From Rhodococcus sp. 14-2470-1b (lineage in GTDB: Bacteria > Actinomycetota > Actinomycetes > Mycobacteriales > Mycobacteriaceae), in the NCBI RefSeq assembly GCF_002259415.1, contig NZ_NPFY01000020.1, positions 1 through 48,118 on the forward strand: 48,118 nt of DNA, read 5' to 3'. Positions 7,216 to 15,208 of this stretch are shown here, in pieces. Below the pieces are notes generated by a model. It made no database searches. It worked only from the letters and a program-made list of their open reading frames with translations, and was not told the DNA's origin. The number at the start of each line of letters is the position of its first letter. The first letter of the stretch is position 1. Made by a program: the position numbers and the translations under genes.

Positions 7216-10200
7216 GTGCACACGGAACCCGTCGACCAGCGCGCGGCCGACATCAGGCCGACCCCACGTCCCGACGTCGAGGTGGGGTTGCTCGGTGCTG
7301 TCGTGACACGGGTCGACGGTGCGCTGGTGCCGGTGCCGGGCGCCCGGGCGAGGGCTCTGCTGGTGGCGCTCGCACTCGAACCTGGTCGCCGACGGTCCGT
7401 TGCTGCGCTGGTCGAGGACGTCTGGCCGGGTGAGCCACCCCGCTCGCCGAAGAACGCCCTGCACACCCAGATCTCGCGGCTCCGGTCGCTGCTTCCCGCC
7501 GGGGCGCTCGATGTGGGCCCCAGCGGATATGCGCTCGTTCTCGGCGTCGACAGCGTCGATCTGACGCAGGCGACATCGCTGTTGTCGGTTGCCCGACGCC
7601 ACGTCGAACGCGGTGACCACACGGAGGCGCTGGCATCCGTCGCCGACGCCCGCGAGTTGTGGCGCGGTGAGCCGGGCGCCGACCTCGGCGATCTCCCGCT
7701 CGTCGACGATCTGCGCCGACGGTCCGACGCTCTCGCCGTGGACCTCACCTCGGTCGAGATCGCGGCCCACGTGGGGAGAGGCGACCACCGGGCCGCGCTG
7801 CCGCTTCTGACCGCGTCGCACGAGAACGATCCACTGGACGAGGGGGTCGCCGCGGAGTTGATGCGCTGCCTTCGCGCGCTCGATCGGACCAACGAGGCCC
7901 TGGCCGTGTTCGCTCGTGTTCGTCGCCTCCTCGTGGACACCCTGGGTGCGGATCCGTCGCCGGCGCTGGTGGAGTTGAACGCAGAACTCCTGCAGGCTCC
8001 TGTACCGAGAACACCGGCCACGGTCGGCCTCAGAGCGTCGCCGAACGCCCTGATCGGCCGCGGTGCGGACATCGACGCCATCGAAGCGACGATGCGAGAG
8101 GCGCGCGTGACGACCATCGTCGGGCCCGGCGGCGCGGGTAAGACGCGCATCGCACACGAACTGGGTCGGCGTGCCGCCGCGAGCATGCCGGTCGCCTTCG
8201 TCGAACTGGCGTCCCTGAGGCGAGGGGAGGACGTCGCGTCGGCTATCACCGGCACCCTCGGTCTGAGCGAATCCGACCTCAAGATGACCGGTTTTCCGAT
8301 TACGCGGGTGCAGACCGCGGGTGAACGTCTGCGTGACGCGCTGTCCGTCACACCAGGTCTGTTGGTCCTGGACAACTGTGAGCACGTCGTCGACGACGTC
8401 GCGCAGGTCGTCGACGAGTTGGTCGCCGCCAGTGAGTACGTCACCGTCCTGGCGACGTCGCGATCACCGTTGGCGATCACCGCGGAAGCGACGTACCAGC
8501 TGCCTGCACTCGAGACGGACGGGAACGACTCGGCCGCGACGCAGTTGTTCGTCGCGCGTGCTCGGGCCGTGCGTCCCGGCGTGACGTTCGACCGGGGTGA
8601 CGTCGCGAGCCTGTGCCGGTCGCTCGACGGTTTGCCGCTCGCGATCGAACTCGCCGCGGCTCGGGTCCGCACCATGAGTGTCGCGGACATCGGCGACGGT
8701 CTGACGCACCGATTCTCGTTGCTGCGCAGCAGTGATCGGACGAGGCCCGAGCGGCATCGCACGTTGCGCGCGGTGATCGACTGGAGTTGGGACCTGCTGC
8801 TCCCCGCGCACCGTGCGGTGCTCAGCCGGTTGTGCCGTTTCCCGGCGGGCTTCACGGCCGACGCTGCGGCTCGCGTCGCCGGGTTCGGCGAGATAGATGT
8901 CGCCGACGCGGTGGACGGGCTCGTCGGGCAGTCGTTGCTGACGGTCGAGGACCGGGAGGGTCGGGTTCGGTACCACATGCTCGAGACCGTGCGGGAGTTC
9001 GGCGAGGAGCATCTGTCGGACACCGACTCGGCGCTCGTGACCGACCGGCTGATCGAGTGGGGTGTGCACGTTGCCGGCGTCGCCGAGGTCGACTTCCGGG
9101 CGTCGAGGCAGATAGTGGCGGCTGCTTCCATCGAGGCCGAGCACGACAACATCGTCGACGTGCTACGCATCTCGCTGCAGGAGAAGCGTTGGGCCGCAGT
9201 GTACTCGGTCTTCGCGATACTGGCGTGCTCCTGGTCCATGCGCGGCGCGCACACCGAGGTGTTGAACTGGGCGCCGCGGATGGCGGAGGCCCCGTTCGAC
9301 GGTGACGGCGTGCGCGATGTCGACGACAATTCGATCGTGCTCGCCCACCTGGTGTTGCTCGCGCACGTCGGGTACAACGCAGACGTTCGCGCGTCGGCTC
9401 GAATGCGCGTGCGCCTGCGTCGAATTATCGCGTCCAGGAACGGTATCGACACGAGCCTGAGGTTCGTGGCCACGACGCTGCTCGGACGTGCCGACGGACG
9501 TGGGCTCGCTCGGATGCTCGCGCACGGAACACGGTCGGCGGATCCGGCAGTGCGCAACGCAGCCTTCATGATCAGAGCGTCGCTGCACGAGAACTACGGC
9601 CACCTCCACGAGGCAGCATCCGACGCCGAGGAGGCCAAACTGCTGGCTGCCGAACGCGGAGACATGTGGAGTGTCGCGTCGTCGGCACAGACTCTCGGCA
9701 GCATCCACGGCCAGGCCGGTGCTGCGGACGACGCGATCGAGAACTACACGCTCGCCGCGGATCTGTTGTGGGACATGCACGCCTACGACGAATCGGTCCA
9801 GACCCGGGGATTCGCCGGTGCGTCGATGATCGCGGCCGGACGTGTCGACGAGGGCCGTGCCGTGCTCTTGTCCATCTCTGCGTTGGGTTCCGGATCCGGC
9901 TCGGCGTTGTCCTCGGATGCCGAGTACGCGGATCAGCGGGCAGTATCTCTCGGCGCGACGCGGGCGGAAGCCGATCTTGCAGAGGGGAAGATCGCCAGCG
10001 GGCTGTTGCTGTACCGGCGGGCGATCGACAGTGCACGGTTCGAGCAGGAACGACGCGGCGACCCGTACATCACGATGCTCGCCAGCGCGTCCGTCGCCGC
10101 CCACGCCTTGCACGGCGCCACCGCTGAGATCGACTCCCAGGCAGCCGATCTGGGTGCTGCCGCCTCGCTGAGGTCGGGGCCGGTGGGTTTTCAGGATCTG

Positions 10201-10461
10201 CCGCAGCTGGGTGCGGTGGCCTGTGCGCTCGGCTCGTACCTGGTGCAATCCGGGCGCGACGCCGGTGGCGGTGTCTCGCTGATCGCCCTGTCCCGCAAGC
10301 TTCGAGCGAGGCAGGACTACCCGTCCATGCGGATCGATCGGCACCTGGACGCAGCCCGAGCCACGCTCGGCGCGGACGTCGTCGATGCCGAACTGACACG
10401 AACCGAGTCGACGAGCAGAGCCGGAGCGCTCGCGGAAGTGTGCGAACTGCTCCGGCTCTGA
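7216..10461 (+). CDS. AfsR/SARP-type transcriptional regulator (winged helix, BTAD, NB-ARC ATPase)
   Basis: A 1081-residue regulator. It has an OmpR-like winged-helix DNA-binding domain (about 20-110, including RSPKNALHTQISRLR), a BTAD domain (about 115-260) and an NB-ARC-type STAND ATPase. The Walker A is GPGGAGKTR at 303-311 and the Walker B is LLVLDNCEHVV near 380. The NB-ARC is followed by winged-helix/LuxR-like ATPase C-terminal segments (TLRAVIDWSWDLL) and a helical, TPR-like C-terminal third. Such proteins switch on target promoters after ATP binding and often govern secondary metabolism or morphology. The start is the GTG at 7216, with a TACGAT hexamer 8 bases before it. It is divergent from the Hsp70-like gene; targets are unknown. 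Confidence 0.9.
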   Translation: MHTEPVDQRAADIRPTPRPDVEVGLLGAVVTRVDGALVPVPGARARALLVALALEPGRRRSVAALVEDVWPGEPPRSPKNALHTQISRLRSLLPAGALDVGPSGYALVLGVDSVDLTQATSLLSVARRHVERGDHTEALASVADARELWRGEPGADLGDLPLVDDLRRRSDALAVDLTSVEIAAHVGRGDHRAALPLLTASHENDPLDEGVAAELMRCLRALDRTNEALAVFARVRRLLVDTLGADPSPALVELNAELLQAPVPRTPATVGLRASPNALIGRGADIDAIEATMREARVTTIVGPGGAGKTRIAHELGRRAAASMPVAFVELASLRRGEDVASAITGTLGLSESDLKMTGFPITRVQTAGERLRDALSVTPGLLVLDNCEHVVDDVAQVVDELVAASEYVTVLATSRSPLAITAEATYQLPALETDGNDSAATQLFVARARAVRPGVTFDRGDVASLCRSLDGLPLAIELAAARVRTMSVADIGDGLTHRFSLLRSSDRTRPERHRTLRAVIDWSWDLLLPAHRAVLSRLCRFPAGFTADAAARVAGFGEIDVADAVDGLVGQSLLTVEDREGRVRYHMLETVREFGEEHLSDTDSALVTDRLIEWGVHVAGVAEVDFRASRQIVAAASIEAEHDNIVDVLRISLQEKRWAAVYSVFAILACSWSMRGAHTEVLNWAPRMAEAPFDGDGVRDVDDNSIVLAHLVLLAHVGYNADVRASARMRVRLRRIIASRNGIDTSLRFVATTLLGRADGRGLARMLAHGTRSADPAVRNAAFMIRASLHENYGHLHEAASDAEEAKLLAAERGDMWSVASSAQTLGSIHGQAGAADDAIENYTLAADLLWDMHAYDESVQTRGFAGASMIAAGRVDEGRAVLLSISALGSGSGSALSSDAEYADQRAVSLGATRAEADLAEGKIASGLLLYRRAIDSARFEQERRGDPYITMLASASVAAHALHGATAEIDSQAADLGAAASLRSGPVGFQDLPQLGAVACALGSYLVQSGRDAGGGVSLIALSRKLRARQDYPSMRIDRHLDAARATLGADVVDAELTRTESTSRAGALAEVCELLRL

Positions 10462-10464
10462 GTC

Positions 10465-11289
10465 TCATGCCTTGCGCATGTAAGCCTTGACCGTCAGCGG
10501 GGCGACGATCACGACGACAGCCGCCGCGCCGACGAGCGACCACACCAGGTCCATGCCGACGGTGCCGTTGTTCGCCAGATCACGCACCGCGGTGACCAGG
10601 TGCGAGACGGGGTTGACCTTGACGAACGCCTGCAGCCAGCCCGGCATCGTGTCCACGGGGACGAATGCGTTGGACAGGAACGTCAGCGGGAACAGGATGA
10701 GCATCGAGATGCCCTGCACCGACGACGCCTTGTTCATCAGGACACCCATCAGGGCGAAGATCCAGCTGATGGCCCAGGCACAGAAGATCACGAGAGCCCC
10801 CGCGGCGACGAGGCCCAGTGCACCGCCTTCCGGCCGGTAGCCCATCGCGAAACCCGTCGTGAACGTGATGACGGTGGCGATGAAGTACCGCACCACATCG
10901 GCGGTCAACGCACCGGCCAACGGCGAGATGCGCGCGATGGGAAGCGATTTGAAACGGTCGAACACGCCCTTGTCCATGTCTTCACGCAACTGCGTGCCGG
11001 TGACGACGGACGTGGTGATGACCGTTTGCGCGAGGATGCCGGGAATGATCAACGGGAGGTAGCTGGACACGTCGCCGCTGATCGCGCCGCCGAAGATGTA
11101 ACTGAACATCAACGTGAAGATGACGGGTTGAAACACCACGTCGAACAGTTGCTCGGGGTTGTGCTTGAACTTGAGCAGTCCTCGGTACGCCATCGTGAAC
11201 GAATTGGCGAAGGACTGGCGTAGCGAGATGTGACGCGTCGGATTCAGGTCCGGTTGCACCGCTGTTGGTCGGTCGATTGTCGTGGTCAT
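10465..11289 (-). CDS. ABC-2 type exporter permease, DrrB-like
   Basis: A 274-residue membrane permease with six predicted helices from about residue 50 onward (VFQPVIFTLMFSYIFGGAI is the first) and the ABC-2 signature region before helix 5 (FPLTFLSNAFVPVDTMPGWL). It follows the ATPase gene with an ATGA overlap, so the two are translationally coupled and form one exporter. This is the drug and lipid exporter family that includes daunorubicin resistance DrrB, but the cargo cannot be read from the sequence. The 3' end is 3 bp from the convergent AfsR-like gene, with no terminator hairpin seen between them. Confidence 0.9.
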   Translation of the reverse strand: MTTTIDRPTAVQPDLNPTRHISLRQSFANSFTMAYRGLLKFKHNPEQLFDVVFQPVIFTLMFSYIFGGAISGDVSSYLPLIIPGILAQTVITTSVVTGTQLREDMDKGVFDRFKSLPIARISPLAGALTADVVRYFIATVITFTTGFAMGYRPEGGALGLVAAGALVIFCAWAISWIFALMGVLMNKASSVQGISMLILFPLTFLSNAFVPVDTMPGWLQAFVKVNPVSHLVTAVRDLANNGTVGMDLVWSLVGAAAVVVIVAPLTVKAYMRKA

Positions 11290-12233
11290 GCTGCCTCGTT
11301 CTCGTCGCGGCCGGTGATGGTCATGAAGACCTCGTCCAGGCTGGGTTTGGTGACGGTGATCTCGTCGACGTCGATACCGTTGTCGCGCAGACGAATCAGA
11401 ATGTCCGGTGTCTGCGACGAGTCGGCCATGGGTGCGGTCAGACGACCCGATTCCGGGGTGATCTGAACCTCGACTCCCAAGTGCTGCGCGACGATGGACC
11501 GCGCCTCGGCGAACCGCGTCGGCTCACGCAACGTCAACTGCAACGACGACGATCCGATGGAGGACTTCAGTTCGTCCGCTGTGCCGTCGGCGATGACCTT
11601 GCCGTGGTCGATGACCGCGATGCGGTCGCACAACTGATCGGCCTCGTCGAGGTACTGCGTGGTGAGCAGGACCGTCGAGCCCTGCGCGACGAGACGTCGG
11701 ATCGTGTCCCACATCTGGGCGCGGGTGCGGGGATCGAGCCCGGTGGTCGGTTCGTCGAGAAACAGCAGTGGAGGGGAGGAGATGAGGCTCGCCGCCAAGT
11801 CGAGGCGTCGACGCATACCGCCGGAGAAGTTCTTCAGCGGCTTGGTCGCGGCCTCGGTCAGACCGAATTCCTCCAGCAGTTCGGCTGCCTTCAGACGGCT
11901 GTCCCTACGGCTACGCCCGAGCAGCCGCGCGAAGACGATCAGATTCTCCGTCGCCGAGAGATCCTCGTCGACGGACGCGTACTGCCCGGTCACCCCGACG
12001 AGGGACCGGACGGCCGTGGATTCACGGGTGACGTCGTGGCCGAAGATGCGCGCCGAACCGCCGTCGGGACGCAGGAGAGTCGCGAGCATCCGGACAGTGG
12101 TGGTCTTGCCTGCCCCGTTGGGGCCGAGGACTCCGTACACGGAGCCGGTGGGGACGGTGAGGGACACACCGTCGACGGCGCGGTGTGCGCCGAACAATTT
12201 GACGAGGCCGTCTGCCTCGATGGCTGGGTTCAT
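11286..12233 (-). CDS. ABC exporter ATPase, DrrA-like
   Basis: A 315-residue ATP-binding subunit. It has Walker A GPNGAGKTT, signature FSGGMRRRLDLAASL, Walker B LLFLDEPTTGLDP and an H-loop region (VLLTTQYLDEADQL). The C-terminal DrrA-type extension (about 225-315) ends in TKPSLDEVFMTITGR, typical of DrrA/NodI-like ATPases. The ATG at 12233 is chosen because MNPAIEADGLVKLFG matches family N-termini; a GTG ten codons upstream (12263) lies inside an inverted repeat. It works with the permease just downstream. A PIG-L gene precedes it by 63 bp. Confidence 0.92.
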   Translation of the reverse strand: MNPAIEADGLVKLFGAHRAVDGVSLTVPTGSVYGVLGPNGAGKTTTVRMLATLLRPDGGSARIFGHDVTRESTAVRSLVGVTGQYASVDEDLSATENLIVFARLLGRSRRDSRLKAAELLEEFGLTEAATKPLKNFSGGMRRRLDLAASLISSPPLLFLDEPTTGLDPRTRAQMWDTIRRLVAQGSTVLLTTQYLDEADQLCDRIAVIDHGKVIADGTADELKSSIGSSSLQLTLREPTRFAEARSIVAQHLGVEVQITPESGRLTAPMADSSQTPDILIRLRDNGIDVDEITVTKPSLDEVFMTITGRDENEAA

Positions 12234-12259
12234 GTCGACCAGCGTGAACCCAGCCGCTT

Positions 12260-12290
12260 GCACGGTGCATGCACGACGCTTGCACCGTGC
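12260..12290. promoter_or_regulatory. 10-bp inverted repeat before the DrrAB-like operon
   Basis: Perfect arms GCACGGTGCA (12260-12269) and TGCACCGTGC (12281-12290) surround an 11-bp centre. The element GCTTGCAC occurs twice here (12256-12263, 12278-12285) and again at 13081-13088, just upstream of the PIG-L start. No T-run follows in either direction, so an operator is more likely than a terminator. Confidence 0.5.
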
Positions 12291-12296
12291 GCACGG

Positions 12297-13070
12297 TCAG
12301 AGCGGAAGTGCCGTCTCCGTCAGCCCCGGGCCACCGCCGACGCGTCGGAACCACTCGCGTCCGAACACGCTCGCCAGTATCTCTGGCGGCATCTGCAGGA
12401 ACGGACCGAAATCGCCGACCTGCGTCTCGTGCGCTTCCATCGCGAGTCGCTTGGCGTCCATCACCGAGCTGACGTCGACGACGGTCGTGATCTCCGACTC
12501 CGGTAGACCGAAACTTTCCACGTCCGGCGGGGTGCTGTCGTCCGACCAGTTGGGGTTGGCCTCCATCAGCCGCTTCATGTGATCGCGGTTGGTGGTCGTC
12601 TCGTAGATGTGCGTCGTGCCGGCCAACTCGCCTGCCCGGAGCCCGACGACGTGCACCTTGATGTGATCGGGGTGCCCGTAACCGCCGTGCGGGTCGTAGA
12701 TGGTCAACACGTCCGCCCGTTCCTCCTCCAGCACCGCCGCGAGCTTGCCTGCCGCCTCGTCGAGGTCGGCGTTGCAGAACGCCGTACCCAGATCGTTCTG
12801 CGGAGTGCCCGCCATTCCGGAATCCGCGTAGTGGAGCAGCACGATTCGGCTGACACCGAGCGCATCGGCGGACTTCTGCAACTCGGTCCGCCTGCGTTCC
12901 GCGAGCGACTCGCCGTCGGACAGAATGCCGTCCGGGAACTCGCCCAGTGCTCCGTCCGTCGCCGTCACCAGAACGACGCGGTGGCCGGCGTTCGCCGCGA
13001 GACGCATGACGCCACCGGTGGTGAACACCTCGTCGTCGGGGTGGGCGTGGAAGCAAACCAGTGTGCTCAT
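12297..13070 (-). CDS. PIG-L family zinc deacetylase (LmbE-like)
   Basis: A 257-residue protein with the N-terminal metal motif AHPDDE (9-14) and the second zinc region HGGYGHPDHIKVH in the middle. The PIG-L fold includes GlcNAc-PI deacetylases, MshB and mycothiol S-conjugate amidase Mca. The sequence after the first motif (VFTTGGVMRLAANAGHRV) differs from what I recall of MshB and Mca, so a mycothiol role is possible but not shown. The ATG at 13070 starts directly at the family N-terminus (MSTLVCFHAH). It lies 40 bp downstream of menE and upstream of the exporter genes on the same strand. Confidence 0.88.
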   Translation of the reverse strand: MSTLVCFHAHPDDEVFTTGGVMRLAANAGHRVVLVTATDGALGEFPDGILSDGESLAERRRTELQKSADALGVSRIVLLHYADSGMAGTPQNDLGTAFCNADLDEAAGKLAAVLEEERADVLTIYDPHGGYGHPDHIKVHVVGLRAGELAGTTHIYETTTNRDHMKRLMEANPNWSDDSTPPDVESFGLPESEITTVVDVSSVMDAKRLAMEAHETQVGDFGPFLQMPPEILASVFGREWFRRVGGGPGLTETALPL

Positions 13071-13110
13071 GACCGGAAATGCTTGCACACCGTGCGCCGG
13101 GCGGTCGACT

Positions 13111-14262
13111 TCACCGGCTCGGGCTCGATGCGGCCAGCATCTCGCGCAGGCGAGCGCGGTCGAGTTTGCCCGGTCCGCGGGTGGGGAGGGCATCCACGAG
13201 GTACAGCTCCCGCGGTGCGGCGGTGGGATCCAGAGTCGGGGCAACGTGCCGGCGCAGATCGTGAAGTGTCAGTGGTTCATGAGCTACTACTGCCACCACG
13301 ACCTTCTGGCCGAGTCGCTCGTCCGGCAATCCGAGAACTGCGCACTCGCGTACCAGCGGATGCGTCGCGAGAGCCGCCTCGACCACCTGAGGTACGACGG
13401 TGAGTCCACCGGTGGAGATCGCCTCGTCGAGCCGCCCGGAGATGGACAACACACCGCCGGAGACCGCCCCGGCGTCGTCGGTTCGGAACCAACCGGGCTC
13501 GGCGAACGCCGGATGGTCCGGCATACCTCGATACCCCAGAGCGATCGTGCTCCCGCCCAGCACCACTCGCCCCGAGTCGATACGGAGCAGAGCGCCGTCC
13601 AAGGGAACTCCGTCGTAGACGCACCCTCCTGCGGTTTCGCTCATCCCGTACGTCCGGATCAACCGAATGCCCGCGGCAACAGCGCGCTCGCGCAACGGAA
13701 TCGGTGTTGCCGCACCGCCGAGCAGTACTGCGTCGAGCGATGCCACCGCCTCGGTCGCCGCCGCATCGTCGAGAATCTTGACCAGCTGCGTCGGCACCAG
13801 CGAGGTGTACCGAGGACCGCGCATCCGCCCGATCGCGTCGGGCAGCAACGAGGTGTCGAAACCACCTGCGACATCCAGAATCACCGGATCGGTGCCCGCC
13901 AGCACACTGCGCATCAGGACCTGGAGCCCAGCAATGTGATGCGCAGGCAGCGCCAGGAGCCACGATCCGTGCCCACCGAGCCGAACCGCCGTGGCCTCAC
14001 CGCTCGCCCGGAGCGCCGACGCCGACAGCATCGCTCCCTTCGGCGTGCCCGTCGTACCCGAGGTGGCGACGACAAGCGCTGCGGCATCCTCGATCTCGGT
14101 TCCGGGAGCCAGAGCGTCGCGCAGCCTGCGTGTCTCCCGTGGATCCGAAGCAGGAACCGGGAGGACCGCCGGCGCCGAGCCGCCCAGAACGTCGACGAGC
14201 CGCGGCAGGATGTCTGCCGCGGCGACGCCGGTGGGGATCTTCAGTTCTTCGAGCACGCTCAC
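13111..14262 (-). CDS. menE: o-succinylbenzoate-CoA ligase
   Basis: A 383-residue adenylate-forming enzyme that activates o-succinylbenzoate to its CoA thioester in menaquinone synthesis. The P-loop is ATSGTTGTPKGAM. Further motifs are the A5-type region TYGMSETAGG, the hinge-side SGRLDEAISTGG and the catalytic lysine near the end in GPGKLDRARL. It is shorter than many acyl-CoA ligases, as usual for actinobacterial MenE. Two GTG codons (14262, 14256) could start it; the first is given. It ends the run pitA - membrane protein - DUF3349 - DUF3349 - menE, which matches M. tuberculosis Rv0545c-Rv0542c order as I recall it. Confidence 0.94.
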   Translation of the reverse strand: MSVLEELKIPTGVAAADILPRLVDVLGGSAPAVLPVPASDPRETRRLRDALAPGTEIEDAAALVVATSGTTGTPKGAMLSASALRASGEATAVRLGGHGSWLLALPAHHIAGLQVLMRSVLAGTDPVILDVAGGFDTSLLPDAIGRMRGPRYTSLVPTQLVKILDDAAATEAVASLDAVLLGGAATPIPLRERAVAAGIRLIRTYGMSETAGGCVYDGVPLDGALLRIDSGRVVLGGSTIALGYRGMPDHPAFAEPGWFRTDDAGAVSGGVLSISGRLDEAISTGGLTVVPQVVEAALATHPLVRECAVLGLPDERLGQKVVVAVVAHEPLTLHDLRRHVAPTLDPTAAPRELYLVDALPTRGPGKLDRARLREMLAASSPSR

Positions 14263-14272
14263 AGGCGAAATT

Positions 14273-14569
14273 CTAGATCGTGAACGGATCCGCCAATGGC
14301 CACCCACCCGCAGCCAGTTTCGACCGAACCCTCGAGATGTCCTCCTCGCGAGGCATCTCGTTGGTGACCTTCGTGATGACGACAGCGATACCCGCTGCGT
14401 CGGCGGGAACCTGGCCGTTCGCGATGAGCGCATCCACAACGGACTGCACCTCGTCGTCGGACAATCTTCTGTTCAGAAGAGCAAGCAGCGGCACGTAATC
14501 CGCGTCGGGCACGCCTTCGGGATATCCGACTCGAAGCCACTCGAGTATCGAACCGAGGAACGATGGCAC
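14273..14569 (-). CDS. DUF3349 family protein (copy 1)
   Basis: A 98-residue acidic soluble protein of the DUF3349 family (Rv0543c-like). It starts with SILEWLRVGYPEGVP and ends RSKLAAGGWPLADPF; both ends are strongly conserved with the neighbouring paralogue. It is all helical by appearance, with no known catalytic motif. It lies 6 bp after the second copy and 10 bp before menE, so it is almost surely co-transcribed with pitA and menE. Function unknown. Confidence 0.88.
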   Translation of the reverse strand: MPSFLGSILEWLRVGYPEGVPDADYVPLLALLNRRLSDDEVQSVVDALIANGQVPADAAGIAVVITKVTNEMPREEDISRVRSKLAAGGWPLADPFTI

Positions 14570-14575
14570 GGTGAT

Positions 14576-14899
14576 TCAGGTTATCGACGAAGGGTCTGCG
14601 AGTGGCCATCCACCTGCAGCGAGGCGAGCCGATACACGCGCGATGTCGTCGCTCGTCGGCTCGTGTTCGACAAGTTCGCGAACGTACTCGGTGATTTCCG
14701 CGTTGGTGATTGCCCCGTCCTCGAGTGCGCCTCCGATGGGAGAGACGAGACTCAGTACCACTTCGTGAACCTGTGCGTCCGTGAGTTCTGCCTTGCGAAG
14801 CAGTGCAACGAGCGGGAAGCGATCCTTGGGCGGAATGCCCTCCGGGTAGCCTGCGCGCAGCCATTCGAGAACGGACGCGGGAAACGTGGTGTCGCTCAT
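14576..14899 (-). CDS. DUF3349 family protein (copy 2)
   Basis: A 107-residue paralogue of the next gene downstream. It shares the N-terminal SVLEWLRAGYPEGIP and the C-terminal SARLAAGGWPLADP, while the middle is diverged and about eight residues longer. The tandem arrangement indicates a local duplication; I recall only one such gene (Rv0543c) at this place in M. tuberculosis. It is co-oriented with pitA and starts 17 bp after the small membrane protein gene. Confidence 0.88.
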   Translation of the reverse strand: MSDTTFPASVLEWLRAGYPEGIPPKDRFPLVALLRKAELTDAQVHEVVLSLVSPIGGALEDGAITNAEITEYVRELVEHEPTSDDIARVSARLAAGGWPLADPSSIT

Positions 14900-14916
14900 G
14901 GATTGTCCCTTCCGAT

Positions 14917-15195
14917 TCAGAAGACCGAGATGCCGAAAGTGCTGTCGAGGAACGCCTTCATGATGAAGAGAATTCCTGCGATGATCGCGACCACGACGAC
15001 GACGAAGCAGAGTGCGGCAGCAGCGGTGGCGACCGCCGGCCGCGCGGTGGCGACGGTGCTGCCGTCATCGCGTGCCTCACCGACCGACAGCGCCCTGAGA
15101 CCGAACGCGAAGATGGCGGGAAGTCCTGCTCCGAGCAGTAGTCCGACCAGCACGACCTGCCACAGAGAATCGAGCGTGTGCATGAGGGTTTCCAT
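14917..15195 (-). CDS. small two-helix membrane protein (Rv0544c-like)
   Basis: A 92-residue protein with a hydrophobic segment at about 12-33 (LWQVVLVGLLLGAGLPAIFA), a polar loop and a second helix at about 55-80 (CFVVVVVAIIAGILFIM). It lies 13 bp after pitA and before the DUF3349 pair. The position and size match Rv0544c of M. tuberculosis as recalled. The constant link with PitA suggests a part in phosphate transport or its control, but nothing in the sequence proves this. Confidence 0.85.
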   Translation of the reverse strand: METLMHTLDSLWQVVLVGLLLGAGLPAIFAFGLRALSVGEARDDGSTVATARPAVATAAAALCFVVVVVAIIAGILFIMKAFLDSTFGISVF

Positions 15196-15208
15196 GGTGT
15201 TGTCTCTC

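Noticed and set aside
7134..9569. A long leftward open frame (over 800 codons) opposite the AfsR-like gene
   Set aside because: Its translation is very rich in Arg, Ser, Thr and Ala with no domain pattern. It is the high-GC shadow of the rightward gene, which has clear BTAD and ATPase motifs.
12297..13070. Mycothiol enzyme MshB or Mca
   Set aside because: The PIG-L fold is certain, but the segments after the first metal motif do not match what I recall of either enzyme, so no gene name was given.
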